Positions 10,916 through 22,300 of a stretch of DNA of 64,000 nt are shown one piece after another. This stretch comes from Lonicera japonica. Its lineage: Eukaryota > Streptophyta > Magnoliopsida > Dipsacales > Caprifoliaceae. A program made the position numbers and the translations under genes. The notes beneath the pieces were generated by a model. That model was not told where the DNA came from. It worked only from the letters and a program-made list of their open reading frames with translations, and did no database searches. The stretch lies in contig CM038471.1 in the NCBI GenBank assembly GCA_021464415.1, forward strand, positions 14,622,073-14,686,072, given 5' to 3'. Each line of letters opens with the position of its first letter. Positions within the stretch are counted from its first letter, which is position 1.

Positions 10916-13389
10916 GTCGGTTTTACAGCAAGGGAAATACACTGTAATCCGCCGAGGATAAATGATAGTAGAAATACTGTATCAGCCGTAGAACAGAAAA
11001 TCCAGATAAATCCACAAAACCGCCCAGCATAATAAATCAGCCTGCATATTAAACTCTATGATGTTACATTCATTCGTCACACACCACAAGAATCAGTTAA
11101 TTTATCATACACCGCACATAATCAGCAGAGATGTTGATCACATTTTCCAAACAAATGTGGTAGACAAAAGCATCCTCCACAAATAGAGAATAATAAATTA
11201 CCAACAAATAGATTTAAGTGCATGTAATCCTAGTAATCAACTCAGTATTCACTGGATGGGCATCTCATTGGAGAGATTACAGACCCCACATTATACAGAC
11301 AATGTGGTTCTGCAAATTCATGTTTTAGAGATTAGGGCAACTGTTTCTAGGAATGGTAACACGTACGCCCATGTCAATAAAGGCCATAACCTACATTTAC
11401 CTGAAAACCAAAGTGATGCTAGGAAATCACTATCTCCTTCAAGATATGAGAAGAGAGATTAATTCTAAAGTTCATCTGTGCAGGTCCTTTCTGTCTAAAT
11501 ACCTTTACTAATGGGATAACCTTAATATAATCCTTAATAAAAAGACAAACATGCCCAAGACTCGACAAACACTCCAATCAGAGTGTTAGATAAATGCAGT
11601 GGAATACAGGAATACAAAATAAATGTGCAGAAGACATACTTGACATGTTACGCAAAACACACATATCAGACTGCCTTCTTGGGCCTCTTAACCTGCACAG
11701 ATGATTAGGATTGAATCAGTTAACATCCATAGAACAGATAACAAAACTTTACTTTAGAACCCTTTCAGATAAATTCAACATTAGAAAAGGATGAGAAAGT
11801 TGAGTTCAGTCCAAGAAGGAAGAAAAGGATAGACGAGAGAAAACATGTGATAAATCAATCCATATTCCAACTATATATCAACAATTAAGGAGACTAATGA
11901 ACAAAGTTAGATTCGTAGGCTCAATCATTTACGGTCTGAAGATGTGAAAGTTTATATAGGTGGGAAGGAAATTAGAAATAGGAGCACTGTGGAGAGGATA
12001 GATGAGTTCATACGCAAATGAGGCAAAACTGGAAAAGCAATAGAAAGAGGAAGAGTTCAAGGCCTCCTTTCGGGCTTCTTCATCATCAGAAAGCTAAACA
12101 TAAGAGCCTCCTCTTTTGATGTTTCATGGCCAGCAAACTATCATTTGGTTTTAAAACAATAGGCTGCCAAAAGTTATCTTTAATTTCTAATGTGATGCTT
12201 TTCTTTTCTTTCTTCTAGGTGGACTACTTATAATTCTAATATTAAATAATTGCCGAGAAAGGAAAATGCTAATGAAAGCAAGTTAGAACACTCAAACACA
12301 GGGGTGGAGCCAGGAATTTCAGTGTTTTGGGTGGTGGGGGGGGGGGGGGTGCAAGGCGGGAATTTAGCACTAATCACTTCTTCAAATTAAAGGGATGCAA
12401 AATTAGTTACTACTAGTTAAAATTAAAGGGGTGCTGATGCGGGACGGAAGCCTGGGTTAAAGGAGGAAGAGAGCGTCGTCTTCGACCTGACTTCTTGGAT
12501 CCATAAGAAAAGAGAGAACATTCTCAACATATTTGATATATTCATAATTGTTTGGTTGACTATTACATCAAAGGGGCATAGGTTGTTTATACAACTAAAA
12601 TCCTAGCCTAACCTAAATAATTAGGACTGCTTAAAGGCTACTCCAAATCAAATCCTTTACATAAGGAAACAAAAATTACCAATAACAAAATATTTCAAAA
12701 TTGGTACTCTAGACTTTACCAAAACTATAATAACTAAAACAAGGTAAATATCACTCCTAACTAATAAAATCAAAATTACATAAATAATAAATTAAAACTG
12801 CCACGACGTGTTCAGGGTCAGGGAAAAATAGCTAATATAAGCCTACATTCTAATTTTGTATAGACAAATTAGTACTAAAACACAAAAAAATTAAATCCTC
12901 ACTATACAACACTGATACAAAACCTCAGAAATGTTTCAAAGTTATCATCTGTCTTCAGCAATGTATGAACACCTAATGAACTAAATTTACCTAACTGATG
13001 CTAAAAAGTGATGGAATCAAAATATCATGAACAAATGACACATTTAGTAATAATAAGCCGAATGAATTAAATGAAATCTGCAGCAAGTAAATTGGTTAAA
13101 ACAACATGAACAAATAACTAATAATTTGACTATAAGGATGAAATCTTCTGTATATTACTACATCATGATGCAATTACCAACAGCAAAACTAAAGCTACAG
13201 GACCTGTAAAATAATTTATTTTAAATTTTTTTAAATTACATTTATTGTTAGTCTACGGATAGATTATTTCAATTTGTGTATTGTTTGTTATTGTTTTAAC
13301 TTGGATTCATCTGGCATATACATATACATATACATATATATATTCAACTGTATAAATAATATATAGTTATATACATATATATATCTCAC
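10916..13389 (-). other. Probable 5' untranslated/intron region of the LCBK1-like gene
   Basis: No coding exon is seen. On the minus strand, 11640-11692 is bounded by an acceptor-like CTGTGCAG and a donor-like GTATGT and could be a 53-nt untranslated exon (inference). The plus-strand text at about 12300 carries a GGGGTGGAGCCAGGAATTTC motif and a G-run often seen in dispersed plant repeats, so at least one old insertion may sit in this interval. The rest is AT-rich. Confidence 0.35.
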
Positions 13390-13517
13390 CACAATGTTTA
13401 GTGTAGCCCTAGAAATTGACGGCAGATCGACGGCAAGGAAGACGGCGGTGCGACGGCAGGTCGCCGGCAACGTCAACGTTGATCGATGTTCGGGTGAGTC
13501 AGCAGAAGAGATCAGGG

Positions 13518-13570
<53 letters not shown>

Positions 13571-13610
13571 TGAGAGAGAAAATTGAAACGGTGAAGGAAA
13601 AAATAATTCT
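13390..13610 (-). promoter_or_regulatory. Candidate first untranslated exon and promoter-proximal region of the LCBK1-like gene
   Basis: On the minus strand this block starts with a CT-rich leader ((CT)n microsatellite, about 13518-13564). It continues into a GC-rich piece full of CGTCG/CGGCG words and ends at a donor-like TTGTG|GTGAGA at 13390. Such CT-rich, GC-rising first exons with a donor are typical of plant 5' UTRs. It lies 2.5 kb upstream of the first coding exon in the right orientation. Transcription start and splicing are not shown by sequence alone. Confidence 0.4.
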
Positions 13611-13726
13611 TTGTTATGTTATTATTATTATTATTATTACACAAACGGAGTAAATCCGCCAAAGTCGTCGTGGTTGAATTACCCTTCAACTTATATGCGC
13701 AACAGCCAAAAAAAAAAAATGTATAT

Positions 13727-13765
<39 letters not shown>
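13518..13765. repeat. Microsatellites: (GA)n and two (ATT)n tracts
   Basis: (GA)n lies at about 13518-13564, (ATT)n at about 13617-13640 and (ATT)n at about 13728-13765. The frames at 13288-13810 that run through them (poly-Asn, poly-Leu or poly-Tyr products) are repeat artefacts. Confidence 0.9.
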
Positions 13766-13769
<4 letters not shown>

Positions 13770-13810
13770 AAAGGGGAAGTTCAATTTATATTATAATGGT
13801 AGGCTCTTGA

Positions 13811-14689
13811 CTGTTATATTATTTATTATTTTTTTGAATTTTTTTAAATTATCTATATTTAAATAGAACAAATATTAGGTGTGTACAGAATTTAAAGTAT
13901 ATAATAAGGAATAATGATTTTTAAATTTTAAAAACATAAGTTGTATTATTTACACCCTTCATATTTATTACAAACATTTTGTATAGTAAATTATTATCAC
14001 TAACACTCCCTACGGTCCCCCAAATAAGATCAGAGTACAATCACATACATTCGGCCAATACGAGAAAAGTTTGTTGGTAAAAACTCGCCTAACATCAAGC
14101 AGTGGAGTGCTCGAGTGTTTTTCAAATAAGACCCATCAAATAAGAGATGACTGCACTCACTTAAATTCGACTAAAATGGGGATAGTGTATTGCTAAATAC
14201 TTGCCCAACATTAAGCAATGGAAAGGGGTATTTGTGATAAATAAGGGGTATTAAAATATATTTTTAGTTAAATTCTGGAATGAGGTGTTTGTGATGCGTT
14301 TGAGGGTGTAACACCAAAATAAATAATAAGGAGTAATTATTTTTAAATCTTAAAAATATATAGGAGGATAAATAATTGTGTGACTGATATTTAGGATATA
14401 CTTTATGAATGATTGTTAGTGCTATCATGACCAGTGCCACAGACGCTATTCACCTTAAATATCCTTGATTTCATTTATATGATTCTTTATCTCTTTTACA
14501 TTTTTAATGTTGAAAAACAAGTATCCCTTATTATATAGGCTAGGTTGTAACTCGTGACAAAGGTTTTATTAATCATTTAAAAAGTATCTTAAATCTTAGT
14601 CATACAATTTTTTATTCCTTCTAAATTTCTAAGATTCCAAAATCATTAGATTAAATAAAAATATTAAAAAGAGTGTGGGGTAGGGGGAG
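13811..14689. other. Gene-free AT-rich stretch with an imperfect direct repeat
   Basis: Two related lines, near 14085 (ACTCGCCTAACATCAAGCAG) and near 14200 (ACTTGCCCAACATTAAGCAA), form a diverged direct repeat. Nothing else is recognised. Confidence 0.4.
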
Positions 14690-15780
14690 CTAAAAATAAA
14701 AGAACAATTGGACCAAGCCAAGCACACATAGGCCAACAATTTTGTCGACCCAAGGTTAAGGTCACTAGATTACACACGGAGGCCGAGCCTAATAAACTAT
14801 TTTAGGGCCATTCTAATCGAGATAGGCATCACATGCCGAGATGGGTGTCTCTAGCCGAGATGTTCCACTCTAGCTAAGATGGTCATGCTGACGTGTTAAT
14901 CGTACTTCAAGATATGATGTGAACATGGATAAAGCTAATAAAGCATTGTGAACAAGACTCATGCTACCTGTAAAGTGTAAAGAGTAGTGCTAAAGTACTT
15001 TTTTTAGTTTTTTACTTTTAACCCTAAAAGTGCATTATAAACTGTAATCTTATACCTATAAATAGGAATATTAGAGCATATAGAATAGGATTTGAATCCC
15101 ATTTACTTACGTCATCCCCTATATTTTTTCCATGAAAAGAAGGGCACACATTAGCCATTAGAGCAATGGAACTCTAATTGTAACCTTTCTTTGGCTTTGA
15201 GCAAATAGAAAGCGCGCACACATTAAAGGGTGGACGTACTGCCAAACCAGAAACATAACTGGTCAGAGGAACCATCCTATAAACAAATCCTCATCTCTTT
15301 ATGGTTGTTAACTGGTGGTTTGATTGGCTATTTTCCATTTTAGAGCTAAATACATTTTCCTTGTGGGGTGACCCAATATTTTGGCACCCACAATTGGCGC
15401 CAGTGGGAATCACTAAAGCAATTTGCCATTGTTGCTCTGTTTTTTTTCAAATAATTAGCTCCATTTTTTAACATATATTTATTTTTCTGTAACCAGCTCT
15501 GTTCTTTTCAACTACTCTATTTTTGCCATTAACTCGTACACAACCTCACCACCCAAGAATGGTTCAAATCAAAAGCAGACAAACTATGACCAATAACCTC
15601 AAGGCATTCATGTGTTCGGCACACTATCTTTTAAGCAACAGGGGCCAGTAGCGATAGCTCCCCCTCCACATGTCCAAGGGAAGTTTACTACTACCATGTT
15701 TAATGATGGCCAATTTGATGCTAATTATCTTGGCGAGATCAGCACCGAAGCTGTAAAACCTGGTGTTTATGTTAATATAA
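14690..15780 (+). mobile_element. Truncated 5' end of a Ty3/gypsy (Tat-like) retrotransposon
   Basis: A primer-binding-site-like TTGGCGCCAGTGGGAA lies at 15394-15409 after an LTR-type region ending near GGCACCCA. A TATA box, CTATAAATAGG, lies at about 15055, about 340 bases upstream, as expected for an LTR promoter. Downstream, from about 15559, is the beginning of a decayed gag-like leader starting MVQIKSRQTM. It then loses homology. The LTR start (around 14690-14760) is not precisely defined; imperfect GCCGAGATG repeats lie in its U3. No 3' half is present. The relic at 52001 has a similar primer site. Confidence 0.55.
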
Positions 15781-17149
15781 TTAAGTTCCATTTAGTTTGC
15801 TTGGTGTGGAAAATTGTTGTAAATGGTTACTATGTATGAAAAAAATTCATTATTCCCGCATAGAAATTGATATCGTCCACCAAACTTACGAAATTCACAA
15901 AAAAATCATTTTTTATCATTTTTAAGTGATTACAGAGCCATATGTTAGATATTGAATCATAGTTTAAGATAAATATTCATGATTCAATCATTCATATATT
16001 ATCATCAAAAATAGACATGAACCTCATAGAAAACATATATGTATAAAATCTCTCCACTTTGACAAATAATATTATATTATTTAGTTCGAAAGCATATAAC
16101 TGAACTTATTAAAGTTTAAAGCCGAGAGAAACCCTCTACCTCGATGTTACACGCCGAAAAGAAGAAAGAAAGATGATAATCAGAGCCCTGCCCGATGAAA
16201 CTTTGAAATCACTACGTCACCACATTCTTCTCGACGCGTAGAACAATTTTTCTCAAGGCCAAATGGGAATCTGGATGTCGATATAAGTGAAATTCTTCAA
16301 AAATCTTCAGGTATTTGTCTCGTAGAATAAACTTGGTAGAAATTGCAACGGTCGCCTCGCATAGGTACTGTTTGCAAAATTGGAGAAATTTGAATTTTGA
16401 TGGACCATATCAAACTATTTAAGGAAGATCATATAATTCATATGCTTGATACTTACTTTCCTGCTCTTTATTTGAATTTGATTGGTTACTGCCACTTTTA
16501 ATGAGATTCTATATTTTGTTTGTCTAATGCTTATAAACAATAGTATGATATGTCAATCATGTAAGAGTTTGGTATTTGAATCCCTTTCATTATTCATTAC
16601 ACGGTCTTTATAAAAATTCTTGAAAAACACATGCGTTGGACTTTGATATTTTCTTTAAATGAAAAATAAGCACTCATATATGACTATATTTAGTGAGAAG
16701 AAGTATGAGTATTGTGATTGTACTTTGTGAGTCAATGGTGACGCAGTTGTGAGAAAATTCAAAAGACAAGCAAAGTGAAGAAAAAATGTAGAGGGGATGG
16801 AAAATGGCTGCCATGGTGGAAGGATAACCATAGCTCTTAATTAGTGTATAACTGGCCTCCACTAGGGGTGAAAGCCTCCATCATATTTGATATAAAGTGC
16901 TTGCAACGAAAATTTCATATTTAATGCAGAAAACATGCAAAATTGAGTGAATATATATATATATATTCTAAGGAAAGAAAGTTGAAAATTTAATGACTTA
17001 AAGACTCTAAATTTTTCTGCATATAAGTGAAAAATTTTCAGACACATGTGTCTTCAATGAATTTTTTGTTTGATCCATCTTCGCATACACTACGGGATTT
17101 AATTCTAATAACTCTAGAATGCTTGATATAATATATTTTTGTGTTACAG
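15781..17149. other. Gene-free stretch, nothing recognised
   Basis: AT-rich DNA with short frames only. It is the target into which solo LTR E inserted: the pre-insertion site would read TTGTGTTACAG joined to GGGCTTAG. Confidence 0.4.
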
Positions 17150-20100
17150 TGTGACGCCCGTAATTTCCCATAAAGAGGCGATGACCTCCGGGAGTGGGAC
17201 ATCATGGATGCCATCACTAACGCCAAAGTAAGCTGTAGGAGTAAACATTCAAGAAAAAGAAAGAGAAACAACACACAAAAACACACATTTGTAAACATAG
17301 TTAGTTATCATCAACTTCCACTTTATAAGATAATCTATACCGTTGCGCAGGCAGTTGACTAAGATGTAAATCAGTTATTAATAAGAGTTAAAGAGCAACA
17401 AACAACATGTTCACAATATAATCAACAATCCAATATAACTCGAGGGAAAAACCCACTTCAAATACTTAACATATATAGTTCAACAATCCCAGTCATAAAT
17501 AATTAAAATATGACAAATACAAGTCCTTAGGAAAGCATTTCAATGCCCAAAAGTACTTAATTATACAACAAACATAAATATGATACATATTCGAAAGATA
17601 ACATATCCAAAACTTAAAACCATGGCCATCCCGTAAAGAAAGGGTCTAGTATCAGAGGAAATCTATGATTGCTCACCCTTTCCCTTATTTGCTCTCCCCG
17701 TCCCAACCTTGGATGTACCTGCGTGGGAAAACAGTGGGCCAACCGAGCCTAGTGGAAACTATAGAGCTTATATATAAAAATACACCTAGATAATCACAGG
17801 CAATGTGTAATTCCATAAGAGAATATATATATATATATATTTGTATATTGTATGCTTTGTAGTTTATAATGTCATGCTAACACATCACGTGGTCCTTCCC
17901 CCAATTCAAGCCACAAAACCATCAATCCTGTATAAACTAAATGAAGAATAACAATATATGTATATATCTACTGACAGAGCACCCGAACTAGACTAGACAC
18001 GTCATCCCACAGTGAACTACTATAACTACCATGTGACGCCCCGAAATCCCGTTTAGAGGATCATACCTCCGGAACCTGGTTAGCCACGGAGTCGTACGCG
18101 ACGACGGGTATGAAATAATAAAATTTAAAATTTTATACCAAAAACATGTTCAAGTAATTAAGTCATTTTAAAAGAAAATCCGGCATGCGGAGTTTATTCA
18201 TAAGGCAAACCAAAACTTGTCATAAAATATAAGTAAATCCATTTATGATCGATACTCCATGTTTATATAAAAATGTTTGTACAAAGCCTCCAACGAGGTC
18301 CCAATTTTATAGAAATTATACATTTGGAAATCCAGTACATAATAAGATAATAGTTTAAGATATATAATACAAGTCGCTTCCTAACAACTTTGGCAACCGG
18401 CCATCAGAGCTAACTAGGACCCGTAAGCGTACCGTCCCTGAGAAACACCTACAAAACTATTTGAAAAATGGGAGTGAGCCAAACGGGCTTAGTGGGAACT
18501 ATAAGGCTTTTTAATATAAAAATAAGTTGGAAAGCTATGCGTGCCATGCAATGTAATATAATGAAAGTAAGGTTAGTTTATATGATGCTTCTCTGTAATA
18601 AATCTCCTCTGGGTAATATAAATTCCTTTTTACGTCTTTACAAATGTAAATATATATACACTAAATTTATAAAGCAGCCAATGCAATGAAAACATTTCTT
18701 GAAATGCATATTGATTCTATTCTAGTCCCCAATTTGTAAGAAAATAGATAGAACATAGGTTTTTTGAGCTTTTCTGTATATCGTGTAAAAACATGTATCT
18801 CCAAGATACACTTATATCTATATAAAGCTGTAGTTATGAAACAGTAATAATCCGTAGCTCGAATCTGTATTAAAGTTGCCAGAACACTATGACCAGATCT
18901 ATCATCATGTTAAATCATATATATATGCCACATCTAGGATTTTGAATATACTGTGCACAGAGATAGCCGGCAAACTCGATTTCTTCTGCCCTCAAGGCAG
19001 GGACCATTTACCAGGTCCACCTAGATGGAAAATGCCCCCAAGGCAATATAATAATCTCACATAGCCACCAAGGCTATACGCTACAAGTAATAACTGAATC
19101 TCTATCTGGTACGAAAGGTGTGGCTAACCGACATGAAATCACAATAGTCATCTCATCAAAGTATATAATATAGTTGGAATATCCAAATACAATCTCAACA
19201 TAATGTATATAAAGTATGTATGCCAATACACCTTAGAATCTGTAGTAGTATTGTTGTTGTGCTTAAACAAGATCCGCCAAGTTCGTCAATTAGTAAGAGA
19301 AACCAGAAAATCATTAGTTTGGGAGGTTTCATATGTTTTCATCAATTTGGCCCCAAGCCAAGTCTAATACAATCCAGCAATGTATATGAATTCCCAAATA
19401 GCCTCCCTTTTAGATTTAAAGACTTTATTTATTCAAAACATATTTATGTATTTGACCAGCACACTTACGGACTGGCTAGGTAAGTAGAAAATCTCATAAA
19501 TATAGCTCATAACTTAAACACAACAACAACACCGCCAATTTATGTAACTTTGTCCAAAATATACTCTAAATCCCATATATGACATCATATATAAGCGTAT
19601 TAAAGCTTCGCATATATAATCGTATGCGTACTTGAAGGTCATATACCAAACTTTCTTATAAATCATTTCCAATTAGGGATTTTTGTCTAAAATCATTATT
19701 AATGTCATATATGATGCAAATCTATCAAAGTTATACAAAGAAATTGACCCAAAGCCCATGCATGTGCAAGTTTAAGTAAGAATCCTAGGTTTTGCTTTGA
19801 TTTGGTGTAAATAAGTTATAATAACTTGAAAATAAGCTTTAATACTATTGTTCCCACTTTAGGAGGGTCAATCCCTCGAAGACTCGAAGAGAAATTGAGC
19901 CGGAATCGTGTAGATGCGAAAATCCCCAAATTTCATCCAAACCCTAGAAATGGTGTAGCTTAATGTTAAAGAGGATGAAGAAGAGGATGGAGATGATGAT
20001 GTTGATGAGAATTTTGTGTGGAGGATGCACCCTCAAATGATCCCTTAAAATCCCCCAAATTCGCCCCTTACACCTCTCTCAAGAGCTCTCCAAATAAATA

Positions 20101-22020
20101 TGTTAAATGAGGAAGAAATGAGGTGAAAATATATAAATTTCTCACCCAGGTCGATGTAGTCGACTACATTTTTCTCATGTAGTCGACTACATGAAGTAGT
20201 CCACTTCACCCACTGCCATGTAGTCAACTACATGGCTTTGTTTCTGCCTCCTTCAGTTTTTGGTCAACACATCAACTTCGCCCCATTTTTGGGCATCAAG
20301 GAGCTGGAATTGGGTCTTGGCCAAAACACGAAAGTTGTAGAACGTTGAAATACCTTTTCGACGGGATTGACGAGGCCTTATTTGGAGTTCGGATGAGGGA
20401 GTTACGAAGTTCCAAAATTAACTAAAAATCCTTAATCGCGTAGAATCGAATTTGCAAATTAGGAACCGATTTCTTACTCGATTCATCCAAAATGACTTGT
20501 GGTCATTCTAACACACTTAAATACACTAATATAACTTATTAAAAGCCTTCGAGTCATACCGAACCCTTCGAAACACAATTTCATTTCCCGAGGCCCGAAT
20601 TTGACTAAATTCTATTAAGGACTTCGATAAGCGTGGAATGAAAGAACGGGTCGTTACATACCATCTAAGATTTAAGTCAAGTGTGCACACCGAACGCAAT
20701 CTAAGGCCCCCAAGGCTAGGGTATGCAGCCCCCAAGGCTAGGTCCCCCCCGTGGACCACCTAGATGTGCAGAGTATGCCGCCTTAGTGGGGTCCCCCTAG
20801 TTGGACCATATCTGAATGTATATATATCGTCTATCCGGTATCAAGTGGTGCTAGCTATTAGTATTATAAATCCAAAATCAACTCAAAACATATATCCAAA
20901 CTAGTACAGATATGATTCACATGATGTCAGGTTCAAATCTCGTATACAATGTCATTTCCAAACCATAACAATATATACGTAACTATACAACGGGTTATAC
21001 GCACATACGCGCTAGCAAGACATACTTAGGGCTAGCAATATTTCAATATATAATGGAGTGTTTAAGTATTAACATGAAATCATATTGAAAACATAAATAA
21101 AGTAATGAAACTAGTCACATTTCTTAGCCCAATACCCTATGAATGTGTGTGTCAACCATTGTATAAAGAAAATGCCCAATTTGTTATTAAAGTGACGATG
21201 CAACATATAAACACTTGAAATCAAGTTTAAATACTAGTATCCCCACTTCAATCAAGCTAGCCTCTGAAGCTATGAGCGCTGAATCGAGCCATAGTCCAAC
21301 AAATCAAGAAATCCCCAAAATGAAGCTTGAAACCCTCATTAATGGGGGAATGAAATTCAAGGAGGAAGATGATGATGGTGGAGGTGATCTTGTATGGAGA
21401 AAAATGATGGAGACACACTCAAGAATCTCCTTCAAACTTGCTCTCACTACCCTCAAGCCATCTTTAAAAAAAATTGGAAACAAAAGGAGGAAAAAGGAAG
21501 GGAAGAAGGTGAGTGTCGGATGGGGAGAGAAAAGGGTTAAAAATATGTTGGTGCAACTCTGATCGATCAGAGTTACCTCTGATTGATCAGAGGACACTCA
21601 CCTGAAGCCCCTCTCATTTTTTTTGAAAATCGCACTTTTCGCGGGCTGTTTCGACCCTCGAAACGCTTTCAATTTGACTCGGCCTTCAAATGAAAGTTGT
21701 AGAGGGAAATAAAATGAATCCATAGGCTCTTACAAAAGTCCATTTAGGTTTAAGAGGAAGAAGTTATGAATTTTCAAAGTTGGCAAAAATTATAAATCGC
21801 GTAAAGGCAATTAACGCGTTTAACGCGACGAATGGGGTTCGGACCACCCGTAATGCTTAACGATTATCCATGCAAGTTTAAATATACATATATAACATGT
21901 AGAAAAATATAAATCATGCAGATATTCAAAAATCAAAATTTTCGCACCCAAAACAAAATTTTCGCAATAATTGGAATATAGCTCGTGGGAAACATTCTAA
22001 ACCAAAAATGGGGTGTTACA
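17150..22020 (-). mobile_element. Solo LTR E (long-LTR family), interrupted by LTR D
   Basis: On the minus strand it starts TGTAACACCCC (22020) and ends GGGCGTCACA (17150). A perfect 5-bp duplication TACAG flanks it (17145-17149 and 22021-22025). Removing D and its duplication leaves about 2.24 kb. Adjacent sequence shows no primer site, polypurine tract or coding domain, so it is a solo LTR left by LTR-LTR recombination. It carries the family's palindrome pair (21555-21593) and a degenerate GTGGGGAT donor-side motif near 21237-21244. It also has the hairpin-rich mid-LTR zone (20690-20820) and an acceptor-like GCAGGTACATCC on the minus strand near 17715. The length points to a Del/Tekay-like chromovirus LTR, but no internal domain supports that. 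Confidence 0.85.
18032..20658 (-). mobile_element. Solo LTR D (long-LTR family), nested in E
   Basis: The minus-strand start is TGTAACGACCCG at 20658 and the end CGTCACA at 18032, 2627 bp. A perfect target duplication TACCA lies at 18027-18031 and 20659-20663. It holds three copies of a palindrome built on GTAGTCGACTAC (20154-20169, 20176-20193, 20216-20235) next to a TATA-like ATTTATATATTT on the minus strand. It also holds the inverted pair GTTCCCAC (19850-19857) and GTGGGAAC (18492-18499). It is younger than E, because it splits it. Confidence 0.92.
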
Positions 22021-22025
22021 TACAG

Positions 22026-22300
22026 GGGCTTAGATTCTTAAAATTTATGTATCCCATAATATTTCTACTCTAATTAGTGAATTACTTATTTCACATTCAA
22101 AATAAAGTGCAGAATCAATCGAGCATAGTCGGACCTGTCCCCACATTGCTAATGTGTATCGGTCCGGCTTCTGTTTTGGATTCCCTATCAGTTCTCGTGG
22201 TGGAATGATCCACACATTGCTAATGTGTACCGGTCCGGCATATGTCGATTGGGCAATTTGGTAAAAATGCATCAAAATCAAAATTTCACTTTATATTCCC
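22026..22300 (-). mobile_element. Fragment of a copia-like LTR U3 (inverted)
   Basis: On the minus strand it carries two units of GGACCG(G/A)TACACATTAGC. The same ACCGGTACACATT boxes occur four times in the plus-oriented LTR at 24627-25817 (24890-25060). It is probably a small inverted LTR fragment of the same family. Its ends are undefined. Confidence 0.45.

Noticed and set aside
12301..12840. Possible solo LTR from TGATGCGGGACGG (12435) to GGGTCA (12820)
   Set aside because: Flanking 5-mers (GGTGC and GGGAA) do not match, and there is no primer site or TATA. A nearby GGGGTGGAGCCAGG motif suggests an old repeat but its borders are unclear.
13288..13810. Frames giving poly-Asn, poly-Ser-Leu, poly-Tyr or poly-Leu products
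   Set aside because: They translate GA and ATT microsatellites; no conserved domain.
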